Source: RHKX01 sp963743875
GTDB taxonomy: Bacteria > Actinomycetota > Thermoleophilia > Solirubrobacterales > 70-9
Assembly: GCA_963743875.1 (NCBI GenBank)
Contig: CAVURM010000002.1
Coordinates: 434,001-498,000 of the forward strand
Length of the DNA: 64,000 nt
Direction of reading: 5' to 3'
Shown here: positions 1 through 9,280 of the stretch, one piece after another
Numbering within the stretch: position 1 is the stretch's first letter
Layout of the letters: each line of letters begins with the position of its first letter
Notes under the pieces: generated by a model
Seen by the model: only the letters and a program-made list of their open reading frames with translations
Database searches by the model: none
Told to the model about the DNA's origin: nothing
Program-made: the position numbers and the translations under genes

Positions 1-1268
1 GCCAGCCGACGAGCTGAGGCGGTGCTTCCCGATGATGCTTCGTCCACGGTCAAGTGTCAGGTCCGCGTCATGTCGGGCATCTCTGCGGCGCTGGGTGGCG
101 ACGGCAAGGCGGCCCGTCGGCCCCTCGACGAGGCGGGACGGCTGCTGGCCGAGATCGACTCGCTCTCGCCCGCGATTCAATCGATCGTGCTCGGCCTGCA
201 CGCAAGGGTGTGCAGCGGCCAGGAACGGATCCTGAGGGCGGAGCTCGCGCGGCTGATCGCGATGGCCCGTGAGACCGACACGTTCGGACTGCTTCCCTTC
301 CTGTTGTGCGTGTCGGCGGATGCCGCCTACCGAACCGGGGATTGGGACGCTTCGGCGCGTGACACGGAGGCGGTGTCACTTGCGGAGGAGTACGGACAGG
401 GCGGCATCCTTCCCTACGCGCTGGTCGTGAGCGGCCGACTTCGCGCCGCCCGCGGAGAGACGGATGAGGCGAGGTTCGAGCTGGACGCGCGGCGCCGCGC
501 TCGCAGAAGAAGGCGGCGCGGCGACGGTCGCCAACCTCGCTCGAGCCGGGATCGGCTTCCTCGAGCTCGGAATCGGAAGGACGGAAGAGGCGGTAGCGAT
601 GCTCGAGCAGGTCGAGGTTTTCGCCGAGCGGTCGGGCCTGGAGGACCCTGTCTTCATTCCCTCGGCGCCCGACCTCGTCGAGGCCTACGTTCGCGCCGGT
701 CGCAGTGAGGATGCCGAGCGGGTCAGCGCATCACTGGACCGGAGGGCGGAGCGGGCTGACGTGGCGCCGTCGCTTGCCGTCGTCAGCCCGCTGTCGCGGC
801 CTGATCGCGGGGGACGGGTTCGAGGGCTTCTTCGAGGAGGCCATCGCGCACCACGAGCGGGCCGATGCCCCGTTCGAGACGGCCCGGACTCTGTTCGCAT
901 ACGGGTCGCGCCTGCATCGGGCTCGCCGCCGGGTGGAGGGTCGCGAGCGGCTGCGGGCTGCGCTGGAGATCTTCGAGGGATTGGGGGCGGAACCCTGGAT
1001 CGAGCAGACCAACGACGAGCTGCGCTCGGCGGGCGCGATCCGGCGCAACCCCGTGGCTGATCCGGATGAACTGAGCCCCCAGGAAGTCAGGGTGGCGAGA
1101 GCAGTGGCGGGGGGCGCGACGAACAAGGAGGTTGCGGCACAGCTGTACCTGAGCCCGAAGACGATCGACTTCCATCTCGGTCGGGTCTATCGCAAGCTGG
1201 GCATCCATTCCCGCACCGAACTGGCCACCAAAGTCGCCAAAGGGGATCTCGAGAACGGATCCACATAG
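1..1268 (+). CDS. LuxR-family transcriptional regulator, C-terminal part (5' truncated, two frameshifts)
   Basis: The reading frame enters from outside the window and ends with a clear LuxR/NarL helix-turn-helix: ELSPQEVRVARAVAGG, then NKEVAAQLYLSPKTIDFHL and RKLGIHSRTELA in the last 60 residues. The preceding 350 residues are Ala/Leu-rich helical repeats, as in the TPR-like arm of MalT/LAL-type regulators. The N-terminal ATPase, if present, lies outside the window. The frame must shift near 494 and again near 791; each is repaired by removing one base. The target genes are not shown by context. Family is certain; ligand and regulon are unknown. Confidence 0.8.
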
Positions 1269-1324
1269 CGTCTTCCGGGCTCCCGCTCTGGCAGTCCCCT
1301 CAGCGGGCGGCGACTATCTGTGAG

Positions 1325-1347
1325 TCGTAGCGAGAGACGAATCGGGT
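1325..1347. repeat. Direct repeat, copy 1
   Basis: The core AGCGAGAGACGAATCGG (1329-1345), preceded by gtcgt, recurs at 2755-2771 preceded by gtcgc. The two copies flank the beta-propeller gene in the same orientation, about 1.4 kb apart. Confidence 0.6.
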
Positions 1348-1423
1348 CCACCCGCGAGGCACGGAGGCGGGTAGCAGCCTCGGCATGTCGCGATGTTGCT
1401 TGCCAGGGATGACAGCGCGCCTC

Positions 1424-1429
1424 TAACCT
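1424..1429 (+). promoter_or_regulatory. -10 element for a leaderless start
   Basis: TAACCT lies six bases before ATG 1436, so transcription would begin at or next to the start codon. No Shine-Dalgarno sequence precedes the start. The same arrangement recurs at about ten other genes in the window. Confidence 0.5.
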
Positions 1430-1435
1430 GTGGCG

Positions 1436-2713
1436 ATGCTCAGAGCCACACGCGCACTCACCGTCGTCCTGGTCGCGTTCGCGGCCGCTGCCGCCCTCCC
1501 AGCACAGGCAACAGCTGCGCCCGCAGTCGACGGCGAGTTCTCGATCGCCGGCGGCGTCGGCCCCGACAACGACATCGTCCAGGGGCCCGACGGGAACATG
1601 TGGGTGACGCTGCAGAACGACAACGGCGTGGCCCGGATCACCCCCGCGGGCGTGGTGACTGAGTTCCCGCTCGCCAATACGGCTTTCGGAATCGCCGTCG
1701 GCCCAGACAACAATCTCTGGGTCTCGACCACGATCGGCGTGATCAAGGTCCCGCCCGGCGACCCTGGCAATCCGACTGCGTACGACGTCGGCCTGGCCAA
1801 CGGCCGCGGGATCGTCGCCGGGCCCGATGGCAAGATGTGGGTCGCGGGCACCGATCAGCTCGTCAGCTTCAGCCCCGCCGACCCGGAGGCGACGGATGTC
1901 TCGACTCCGATCATCGGCCTCGCTCCCCACGGAATGGGCGTGGGATCGGACGGGGTGCTTTGGATCGCAGACGGCAACGGCAGGGTGATCAGCGCGACTG
2001 CGGCGCCAGCACCGACCGTCACCCCCTACGACATCCAGATCAATGCGTCGGGCGGAGCCCAGGACGTCGCCGGGGGTCCGAACGGCCAGGTCGCGTACGC
2101 GGCTCCCACGACGGACCCTCAGACGGTCGGCCGGATCACGCCCGGCGGGGACCCGCTGATGACCGAGCTGACCGCCTCGGATCCGTTTGGGGTCACCTTC
2201 GCCCCCGACGGCGCCTACTGGTTTGCTCGCTCGCAGGCCAACGACCTGTTGCGCCTCACCCCCGACGGTCAGACGAGCATGTTGACCGGCTTTGCCCCCA
2301 GTGGCGGAGTCGGGCCCCGCAAGATTGCCCCGGGGCCGGACAACACGCTCTGGGTCACGCTCGATACACCCGAGAAGGTCGCCCGCGTGACCGGGGTCAA
2401 GCCGCCGGTCACCGAGCCGAACACCGAGATCGACAAGACACCGAAGACGAAGCTCAAGGCCAAGGACAAGAAGAACGGCAAGAAGGGCACGGTGAAGGCC
2501 AAGTTCAAGTTCTCGTCGACGACCGCCGGCGTCAGCTTCGAATGCTCGTTGCGGCCGCAGAAGAAGCAGCCGAAGTTCAAGGGCTGTGAGTCCCCGGCCG
2601 AGTACAAACTGAAGCCGGGCAAGTACGAGTTCGAGGTTCGCGCTGTGCTCGCCGGCGCGCCCGATCCGAGCCCGGAGACATTCAGCCTCAAGGTGGTGCG
2701 CAAGAAGCGGTAG
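1436..2713 (+). CDS. Secreted Vgb/SMP-30-like beta-propeller protein
   Basis: A signal peptide (hydrophobic run LTVVLVAFAAAAALP, then an AxA-type site) precedes repeated GPDGNMWVT / GPDNNLWVS / GSDGVLWIA blades, the repeat of virginiamycin-B-lyase-like and gluconolactonase-like six-bladed propellers. The last 95 residues form a separate Lys-rich domain (KTPKTKLKAKDKKNGKK) with two Cys and a beta-sandwich look. I chose ATG 1436 because it sits exactly where a TAACCT -10 would start transcription; GTG 1430 is the in-frame alternative. Lactonase or lyase activity cannot be assumed: the blades alone show fold, not substrate. Confidence 0.8.
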   Translation: MLRATRALTVVLVAFAAAAALPAQATAAPAVDGEFSIAGGVGPDNDIVQGPDGNMWVTLQNDNGVARITPAGVVTEFPLANTAFGIAVGPDNNLWVSTTIGVIKVPPGDPGNPTAYDVGLANGRGIVAGPDGKMWVAGTDQLVSFSPADPEATDVSTPIIGLAPHGMGVGSDGVLWIADGNGRVISATAAPAPTVTPYDIQINASGGAQDVAGGPNGQVAYAAPTTDPQTVGRITPGGDPLMTELTASDPFGVTFAPDGAYWFARSQANDLLRLTPDGQTSMLTGFAPSGGVGPRKIAPGPDNTLWVTLDTPEKVARVTGVKPPVTEPNTEIDKTPKTKLKAKDKKNGKKGTVKAKFKFSSTTAGVSFECSLRPQKKQPKFKGCESPAEYKLKPGKYEFEVRAVLAGAPDPSPETFSLKVVRKKR

Positions 2714-2748
2714 GCGGAGCCTTCAGGCGCACGCGCTCAACTTCCGAG

Positions 2749-2771
2749 CGTCGCAGCGAGAGACGAATCGG
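2749..2771. repeat. Direct repeat, copy 2
   Basis: Second copy of AGCGAGAGACGAATCGG (2755-2771), same strand as the copy at 1329-1345. It lies between the propeller stop codon and the terminator hairpin. Confidence 0.6.
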
Positions 2772-2786
2772 TCCCCGCTACAGGAA

Positions 2787-2811
2787 GAAGCCCGCTCATC
2801 GAGCGGGCTTC
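2787..2811. terminator. Bidirectional intrinsic terminator
   Basis: Perfect 11-bp stem GAAGCCCGCTC / GAGCGGGCTTC with loop ATC, followed by a T-rich stretch on the + strand and A/G-rich sequence on the other side. It sits between two convergent genes (stops at 2713 and 2838), so it can serve both. Confidence 0.8.
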
Positions 2812-2837
2812 TTGCCTTCTGAGACTGGGGGTGGCTG

Positions 2838-3050
2838 TCAGCCGGCCGCGAGCTGGGTCCGGGTGGCGTTGGCTGAGGGCTCGGACCTGTGCTCGAGTTG
2901 GTCGGCGTCGCTGAGCGCCCAGCCGATCCGTTGGACGAGCAGGGAGCTCGCCGTCTCGGTTTCGACATCGGCCGGAATGATCCGCTCGCGATGCACTTCG
3001 ATTGGTCCCGTTCCCTGGGGGCAGTCGGTCGTGATGATGATCTGTGGCAT
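2838..3050 (-). CDS. Small conserved-looking hypothetical protein (70 aa)
   Basis: Short ORF starting MPQIIITTDCPQGTGP, with a beta-strand opening and a charged helical remainder; no signal peptide or membrane segment. The start is well supported by AAGGAGAG four to five bases upstream of ATG 3050. It is bounded downstream by a strong terminator. I do not recognise a characterised family. Its separate promoter region and good ribosome site argue that it is real rather than a chance ORF. Confidence 0.65.
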   Translation of the reverse strand: MPQIIITTDCPQGTGPIEVHRERIIPADVETETASSLLVQRIGWALSDADQLEHRSEPSANATRTQLAAG

Positions 3051-3148
3051 TCAACTCTCCTTCTGTTGGTCGTCGCGATCACCGTGGCACCTGACTCTCA
3101 ACAGCCGGTAACCCACCAGTAAATGTGGTTTGGCCGTGCTGCGAAACG

Positions 3149-3154
3149 TATGAT
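3149..3154 (+). promoter_or_regulatory. -10 element TATGAT
   Basis: Near-consensus -10 about 15 bases before GTG 3170. No convincing -35 is seen at 16-18 bp. Confidence 0.5.
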
Positions 3155-3169
3155 TGACTACAAGATCAA

Positions 3170-4777
3170 GTGGGAGAGGAGAGGGTCGAACGAGGCAGGA
3201 CCACGCGTCGCTCCCGCGCGCTGACGGTGGCTACGGCCCTCGTCCTGGGCGTGCTGCTGCTCGCCGGCTGTGACCTCGGCGGCGACGACGAGCCTGAGGC
3301 GGCGTCAGCGCCGGCGAAGGGCGAGCCGATGGATCTCGACGTGCTCGTCTACAACATCGAGTACGGCGGCGGGCCGGAGACCGACAAGGTGATCCGCCGC
3401 CTCGACGCCGACGTGGTCGGGGTGCTCGAGTCATACGAGCGTCTGCCCGAGATCGCCAGGCGGACCGGGTACCCCTACTACAACACCTCGCTGCAGCTGC
3501 TCTCGAAGTACCCGATCCTGGAGCCGTCGGGCGGCGACGGCCTGTACGCGCTGCTCGAGGTCGAGCCCGGCTACGTGATCCCGTTCTTCAACGTCCACCT
3601 CGACTACGTCGAGTGGGGTCCGCGCGCCCTGGCGCAACGGCGAGTCGGTCGCGTCGGTGATCGAGAGCGAGAACCGGGTGCGGACGTCGGCGATGGAGCA
3701 GCCGATCGAGGCGATGACCGAGCTGATCGATGACGGCTATCCCGGTCTTTCTCACCGGCGACTTCAACCAGCCCTCGAGCCTCGACTACACCGCTGACAC
3801 GGTCGGCACCCGCGAGGGGATCGACGAGCCGGTTCCGTGGCCGGTGAGCGAGGAGCTGTTCGAGCTCGGGTTCCGCGACACCTACAGGGAGATCCATCCC
3901 GATCCGGTCGAGGACCCCGGCATCACCCAGGACAGCCGGCGAGCGCATCGACTACGTCTACGCGGCCGGCCCGTCGACCACGCTCGACAGCAAGCTCGTC
4001 GGCGAGCCCGGCGGCGCGGACGTGGAGATCGAGGCGGCGCCGTGGACCTCCGACCATCGCGCGGTGCTGTCGAGCTTCGAGGTGACGCCAGTCGGCAATG
4101 CCGACCCTGATCGCGGTCGACGCGCGTCTGCGGACCGTCGGCGACGAGATCACGGTCACCCACAACGTGCCGGGATCCGATGACAACGAGATCGCGATCG
4201 TGCCCGAGGGCGGCGATCCCGCCGATCCGGTCGAGACGCTGGCGGCCGCGGGCGAACGCGGAACGGCGAGGCTCGACACCTCCGGCTGGGAGCCCGGGGG
4301 CCTACGACGCGGTGTCTGACCGACGGCGACGACGCCGAGGTCGCCCGCGTCTCGTTCTACCTCCGCGATCCGCAGGCTCGGCTCGAGCTCTCCACCGACC
4401 AGCGAAGCTACGAGCGCGGCGAGCCGATCGAGGTCTCGTGGGCAAAGGCTCCCGCCAACCGCTGGGACTGGCTCGGGGTCTTCAAGGCGTCGGCGCCGGA
4501 CCCCGAGGACGACGACTACCTGATCTGGGCCTACGCCGCCGGTCATTCGGCGGGCACCGTCCCGCCGACCACCGACGGCGAGGCTTCGCTCGGCCCCGAC
4601 AGCCAGGGCGCCCCGTGGCCGCTTCCGGAGGGCGACTACGTCGTCCACTACCTGCTCGCCGACGAGTACGAGTCGGCCGGCAGCGCTGAGTTCAGCGTTC
4701 GCGGCGGCGCGAGGGTAGGCGACCCGGGAACGAACCAGGCGACTGTCAGCCAGGGTGACGCTCGGGCCGACCGGTAG
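3170..4777 (+). CDS. Endonuclease/exonuclease/phosphatase-family lipoprotein (frameshifted)
   Basis: The N-terminus carries a lipoprotein signal ending in the lipobox LLAGC, so the product should be exported and lipid-anchored. The EEP phosphodiesterase motifs appear in order: VYNIEYGG, VVGVLES (catalytic Glu), FFNVHLDY, LTGDFNQPSS, ERIDYVY and TSDHRAV (catalytic His). A C-terminal beta-rich domain follows (from about 4100), ending with YVVHYLLADEYES. The frame breaks near 3636, 3731, 3944, 4093, 4297 and 4313, each repaired by removing one base; no catalytic motif is lost. The substrate could be a nucleic acid, phospholipid or inositol phosphate; the sequence does not decide. Confidence 0.78.
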
Positions 4778-4801
4778 CCGCGTCAGCCGTCTTCTCGGCC
4801 C

Positions 4802-5281
4802 TCACTCGCGATCCTCGACCTCGATCGCTTCGTACCAATCAGGGCCCAGGTCAGTGCGCCGGATAACCGGGAGGTTGGCCGGATCGCCTGACTCATTGAG
4901 CTCAGTCATGCGTCGAAGAGCGGTGACGGCGTATTCGGTATCGACGCCGGCAGCCCTCGCGAGAACATCGGCATTCTCCGCGCGACCGCTTCGGAGGAGC
5001 GCAACCATCAACTTCGCATCGTCGGTTATGACGTCGGGCAACACCGAGACGAACCTACGTACCAGGGCTGCGTAGAACTCGTCCTCGAAGTCGTCCAGGA
5101 GTTCCTGGACGGTTTGGATTTGCGCCCTCAAGCCGAACACCTGGCTCCACCGCTGGTCGCCGTCGGCGTAGCGCGCGAACAGGGCTTCGCTGCCGATGGT
5201 CTGCTGAACCTTGCTCAGCTCGTCGCGGGCTGCGGCCACGATGTCCGCCAGGGGATCGCGAGTGTCTCCCCGTTCGGTCAT
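4802..5281 (-). CDS. Hypothetical protein (159 aa)
   Basis: Mostly helical and acidic, with a conserved-looking centre (GLRAQIQTVQELLDDFEDEF) and a C-terminal half with a winged-helix flavour (DVLARAAGVDTEYAVTALRRM). Start chosen at ATG 5281, which has GAGGAAGGGG just upstream; an in-frame ATG six codons earlier lacks this. The helix-turn-helix-like segment hints at DNA or nucleotide binding, but this is inference. It is convergent with the EEP gene and lies 40 bases downstream of the DUF1269 gene on the same strand, so the two may be co-transcribed. Confidence 0.6.
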   Translation of the reverse strand: MTERGDTRDPLADIVAAARDELSKVQQTIGSEALFARYADGDQRWSQVFGLRAQIQTVQELLDDFEDEFYAALVRRFVSVLPDVITDDAKLMVALLRSGRAENADVLARAAGVDTEYAVTALRRMTELNESGDPANLPVIRRTDLGPDWYEAIEVEDRE

Positions 5282-5321
5282 CAAGCCCCTTCCTCTCAAT
5301 CCCCGTCTCGCGCGTTGGTCC

Positions 5322-5825
5322 TCAGGATGCCTCCGTCCCCGCGGCCTCCACCTGGCGCTTGAGCTCGTCCGCCTCGGCGTCGATCTCCTTTTCGATCACC
5401 TTCTTGGCGCGCTTGGTCGCCTTCTCGATCTGCTCGTCGACCTTCGACTCGCCGATCACGATCAGGGCCGCATCGCCCTCGTCGAGGGCCTCGCCGAGGT
5501 CCTTGAGATCGCTGCGCGACATGCCCTTCCAGAGGTGTCCGGCGACCCCGCCGGCGACGCCGCCGACGATCGCGGTGCCGATGATCGAAGGGGGAAAGAG
5601 GATGCCCGCGACCGCTCCTACGGCAATGCCCGTCCAGGCGCCGTGCTGGGTCGGCTTCTCGGTCTTGTGGACGTGGACCTTGTCGTCCTCCTTCTCGATC
5701 ACGGCCGAGTCGAAGGTGCCGACGAGGCCGGCGGCGTGGAGGTCGAAGACGGCTTCGTAGTCGGCCTCGGCGGTGGCGATGTCGTCGTAGACGGCGGCGT
5801 AGAGGAAGATCGGTCGGTCTGCCAT
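5322..5825 (-). CDS. DUF1269-family membrane-associated protein
   Basis: The opening MADRPIFLYAAVYDDIATAE and the GTFDSAVIEKEDDKVHVHK block are typical of DUF1269. A glycine-zipper hydrophobic segment follows at about residues 64-100 (GIAVGAVAGILFPPSIIGTA), then an alpha/beta half ending in a Lys/Glu-rich coiled coil. Met 5825 was taken as start because of the GAAAGG ribosome site and because family homology begins there. The family is linked to stress-response operons in actinobacteria, but its biochemical role is unknown. Confidence 0.75.
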   Translation of the reverse strand: MADRPIFLYAAVYDDIATAEADYEAVFDLHAAGLVGTFDSAVIEKEDDKVHVHKTEKPTQHGAWTGIAVGAVAGILFPPSIIGTAIVGGVAGGVAGHLWKGMSRSDLKDLGEALDEGDAALIVIGESKVDEQIEKATKRAKKVIEKEIDAEADELKRQVEAAGTEAS

Positions 5826-5955
5826 TTCAGGCCTTTCTGTGAGCGGGGGCGAGGGTCGTCCCTGGTTGGTCCGTGAGCGGCTTGAGGCTATCTGAGGGGA
5901 TTCAGACGTGCGAATGGCAGCCCGCAACGGCGGGCTCCGACATTGCCTACGCCGA

Positions 5956-5961
5956 TAGAGT
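5956..5961 (+). promoter_or_regulatory. -10 element for a leaderless mini-ORF
   Basis: TAGAGT, eight bases before ATG 5970. Confidence 0.4.
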
Positions 5962-5969
5962 CGCCGCTG

Positions 5970-6023
5970 ATGAGTGACGCGCGAGTCAGGCCTGGTCTCC
6001 GGGTACTGGAGGGGGAACGGTGA
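5970..6023 (+). CDS. Leaderless 17-codon upstream ORF coupled to the MFS gene
   Basis: Reads MSDARVRPGLRVLEGER then TGA. The stop overlaps the next start as GTGA (GTG 6020, TGA 6021-6023), and the ribosome site for the transporter (GGAGGGGG) lies inside this ORF. That geometry is typical of translational coupling. The peptide may have no function beyond opening the downstream start. There is no homology evidence for it as a protein. Confidence 0.4.
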   Translation: MSDARVRPGLRVLEGER

Positions 6024-7651
6024 CCGAGGCAGCTGGGAAGGCCGCCGGCGCGACCGGGATCGTCCTGCTCACGCTGGCGGCCGGGCAGTTCGTCATGGCC
6101 CTCGACACCACGGTGATGAACACGGCGATCGCGACGGTGGCGGAGGACGTCGGGACCACCGTCACCGGGATCCAGACGGCGATCACGCTCTACACGCTGG
6201 TGATGGCGTCGCTGATGATCACCGGCGGGAAGATCGGTGAGATCATCGGCAGGAAACGTGCCTTCGCGATCGGGTGCGTCATCTACGCCTGCGGGTCGCT
6301 GACGACGTCACTGGCCCAGAGCCTGACGGTGCTGATCATCGGCTGGTCGTTGCTCGAGGGCCTCGGCGCGGTGTTGATCATGCCGGCGATCGTCGCGCTG
6401 GTCGCGACGAACTTCGGGCGCTCTGAGCGCCCGCGCGCCTACGGACTCGTCGCCGCGGCAGGCGCGATCGCAGCGGCGCTCGGGCCACTGATCGGCGGCG
6501 CGTTCACCACTTATGCCTCGTGGCGATGGGTGTTCGCCGGTGAGGTCCTGATCGTCCTCGTGATTCTCGATGTTGACGCGACGCATGAACGACATGCCGG
6601 GAAGGCGGGCGTCCGGCTCGACCTGGTCGGCACGGTGCTGTCGGCGCTCGGCCTCGGCCTGATCGTGTTCGGCATCCTGCGCTCGGGGACGTGGGGCTTC
6701 GTGCAGCCCAAGCCCGAAGCTCCCGAGTGGCTCGGGCTCTCCCCGGTGATCTGGCTGATCTTCGCGGGCACTGCGGTGTTGGCTCTGTTCCTGCGTCTGG
6801 GAGAACCGGCGCATCGAGCGCGGGGCGGGTGCGCTGATCAACCCGGCGATGCTGCGCAACATCCAGCTGCGCAGCGGGGTCATCTCGTTCCTGTTCCTGT
6901 TCCTCGTCCAGGCCGGCATCTTCTTCGTCGTCCCGTTGTTCCTGTCGATCGCGCTCGGCCTGTCGGCGATCGAGACGGGCGTTCGACTGCTTCCGCTCTC
7001 GCTGACGTTGTTGCTGTTTGCGGCCGGTATCCCCAAGGTGCTTCCGAACGTATCCCCGCGGCGGGTCGTCCGTCTGGGTTTCCTGACGCTGTCCGCCGGC
7101 CTCGATGCTCCTGGTCGCCTTGCTCGATCTCGGCGCCGGCGCCGAGATCGTGAGCGGGCCGCTGCTGCTCGCAGGTGCCGGGATCGGCGCGATGGCCTCG
7201 CAGCTGGGGGCCGTAACCGTGTCGGCGGTGCCGGACGAGCAGAGCGGCGAGGTGGGTGGGCTTCAGAACACGGGAACCCAGCTCGGCGCGTCGATCGGCA
7301 CCGCGCTGGCGGGCGCCGTGCTCATCTCCGCGTTGACCGCGTCTTTCTTCACCGGCATCCAGGCACAATCCCGACGTTCCCGACAGCGTCACCTCCAAGG
7401 CGCAGGTGGAGCTGGCGAGCGGAATCCCGTTCATTTCCGACGACGACCTCGAGGTCGCGCTCTCGGATGCGAACGTGCCCACCGCGACGGCCGACGCAAT
7501 CGTGGAGACCAACGCGCAGGGCCGGATCGACGGGTTGCGCGCCGCGGTCGCGATCCTGGCACTCCTCGCGCTCGTCGCCCCGCTGTTCACCCGCGGGATC
7601 CCGACCGTGCAGCCGGGAGCATCATCGAAGCCGAGCACGGCGCCGACCTAA
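6020..7651 (+). CDS. MFS multidrug transporter, DHA2/EmrB-QacA type (frameshifted)
   Basis: Fourteen-helix-type drug:H+ antiporter. Helix 1 has the hallmark FVMALDTTVMNTAIATV, followed by the GGKIGEIIGRKRAF loop and the C-terminal GGLQNTGTQLGASIGTALAG motif. GTG 6020 has GGAGGGGG upstream and overlaps the stop of a 17-codon ORF. The frame shifts near 6806, 7104 and 7363 (one base to remove each). Between 6569 and 6600 a compensating pair is likely: one frame reads ILDVDATHERHAGK, the other gives the more natural LTRRMNDMPG. Eight bases separate it from the acyltransferase gene, so they are probably one transcript. Confidence 0.82.
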
Positions 7652-7658
7652 GGGCCGG

Positions 7659-8703
7659 GTGCAGCAGGGCGGCGTCGACGAGACCCGGGCTGAGACCGTC
7701 CGACGACGGTTGCGCACGATCACGCCGCTCGTGGTGGGCTTTCTGTTGGTCACGGTGCTGCTGCCGGTGTTGCTGGTCGTCGGTCTGGTGATCGACGCTG
7801 GTGCGCCGGGTCGCGTCCGGTGTGCCGCCGACGGCCGCGCGGCTCGTCCTGTTCCTGTGGGTGTACCTCGCTGCCGAGACCGGTGGGGTCGTCGTGCTGG
7901 GTGCGGCCTGGGTCGCGAGCCTGGGCGGCAGGCGTAGCGCCTGGCTGCGTGACGTGACCTGGCGCTTTCAAGGGCTGTGGGCCGGCGCGCTGCTCGGCGC
8001 CGTGCGCGTCCTGTTCGGCCTCCGGCTCGAGGTGAAGGGCGACGATCTGGTGGCACCGGGGCCGGTGATCGTGCTGATCCGCCACGCGAGCATCGTCGAC
8101 AACCTGCTGCCGGCGAACCTCGTGGCCCGCCCGCACCGGATCCGCCTGCGCTACGTGCTCAAGCGCGAGCTGCTCGCCGACCCCTGCCTCGACATCGCCG
8201 GGCGACGATTGCCGAACTACTTCGTGCGGCGCGGGACCGGCGCGGCGGAGGAGGTCGGGCGGGTGCGGGCCCTCGCCGGCGGCCTCGGGTCCGACGAGGG
8301 CGTGCTGATCTACCCGGAGGGGACCCGCTTCACGCCGGAGCGTCGAGCCCGCGCGATCGAGCGCATCGCCGAGCGCGACGCTTCGCTTGCCGCACGGGCG
8401 GAGCGGATCAGGCATCTGCTGCCGCCGCGGCTCGGCGGCGTCGGGGCTCTGCTCGACGGCGCCCCCGAAGCCGACGTCGTCGTGATCGCCCACCACGGCT
8501 TCGACGGCCTGCGGCTGATCTCGGATATCTGGCAGGGCGGACTCGTCGGGCTGGTGGTCCGGGTCCGCGTGACCCGGGTGCCCCGGTCCACGGTGCCCAT
8601 GGAAGGCGCCGCGCGCGCGGCATGGCTCTACGACCTCTGGCAGGACGTCGACGACTGGCTCGAGAGGCAGTTCGAGGGTGCCGACGCGCGGAGGGAGGGG
8701 TGA
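7659..8703 (+). CDS. PlsC-type 1-acyl-glycerol-3-phosphate acyltransferase (one frameshift)
   Basis: Contains the acyltransferase HX4D motif as RHASIVDN and the acceptor motif YPEGTRF, in a protein of about 345 residues with two N-terminal membrane segments (LVVGFLLVTVLLPVLLVVGL and LVLFLWVYLAAETGGVVVL). The first segment lies in another frame and joins at 7800 by removal of one base, so the gene begins at GTG 7659, eight bases after the transporter stop. Predicted role: membrane-bound acyl transfer in phospholipid or related lipid synthesis. The exact acceptor is not determined. Confidence 0.75.
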
Positions 8704-8795
8704 GTCCGCCGGGCAGCCCTGGTCACATGAAGGGGGAGGCGCCATCCGACCCGTTCAGGGCTGAGGTCGGGAGGGCGCCGAAGACGTACAGGGTG

Positions 8796-8801
8796 TATGT
8801 T
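8796..8801 (+). promoter_or_regulatory. -10 element for a leaderless start
   Basis: TATGTT, seven bases before ATG 8809. Confidence 0.45.
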
Positions 8802-8808
8802 CCCGTCC

Positions 8809-9180
8809 ATGAGTCCCGCCCGCACCTTCCTCGGAGTCACGCGCGCCATGATCGGAATCGGTGCCTGGATCGCGCCGGACCTGACCGTTCGCCTCTTCGG
8901 TATGGATCCAACCCGATCCGATCGATTTGTCGGGCGTCTGTTCGGAGCTCGGGAGATGGCCCTTGCCGGTTCGTTGCTGGCCGCGCCGAACTCGGCGCTT
9001 GCGCCAGTCGCCGCGCTGGGAGCCGCGGTCGACGCCGTCGATGCGATCGCGGGCTTCGACGAGCGCAGGCGCGGCAACCTCTCGACCCGGGCCACCATCC
9101 TCGGCCCGGTCGGCGCATTGCTGTTCGTCGCCCTCGGGATCACCGTCGCCCGCCAGGCGTCGGCTGACGCCGAGCGCTGA
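8809..9180 (+). CDS. Small membrane protein (DUF4267-like)
   Basis: 123 residues with about four hydrophobic helices and the conserved-looking segments FLGVTRAMIGIGAWIAP and GRLFGAREMALAG. This resembles small integral membrane proteins of the DUF4267 type, but I am only moderately sure of the family. ATG 8809 fits a leaderless start seven bases after TATGTT; an upstream in-frame ATG (8797) would overlap that -10 and is less likely. No function can be assigned. Confidence 0.6.
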   Translation: MSPARTFLGVTRAMIGIGAWIAPDLTVRLFGMDPTRSDRFVGRLFGAREMALAGSLLAAPNSALAPVAALGAAVDAVDAIAGFDERRRGNLSTRATILGPVGALLFVALGITVARQASADAER

Positions 9181-9185
9181 ACGAG

Positions 9186-9223
9186 CTTTCGAAGCAGCTC
9201 TTTCGAAGCGGCTCACCGAGCCG
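9186..9223. repeat. Twin CTTTCGAAGC repeats and hairpin upstream of the acylase gene
   Basis: CTTTCGAAGC occurs at 9186-9195 and 9200-9209, 14 bp apart in direct orientation. The hairpin CGGCTC-acc-GAGCCG (9209-9223) follows. The block lies just after a stop codon and about 60 bases before the acylase start. It could be an operator, a weak terminator, or both. Confidence 0.35.
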
Positions 9224-9280
9224 GCCTTCCTGACATACTCACGACGTCTTGGAGAGAGAGACGCGGCGTGGGAGCCGTGC

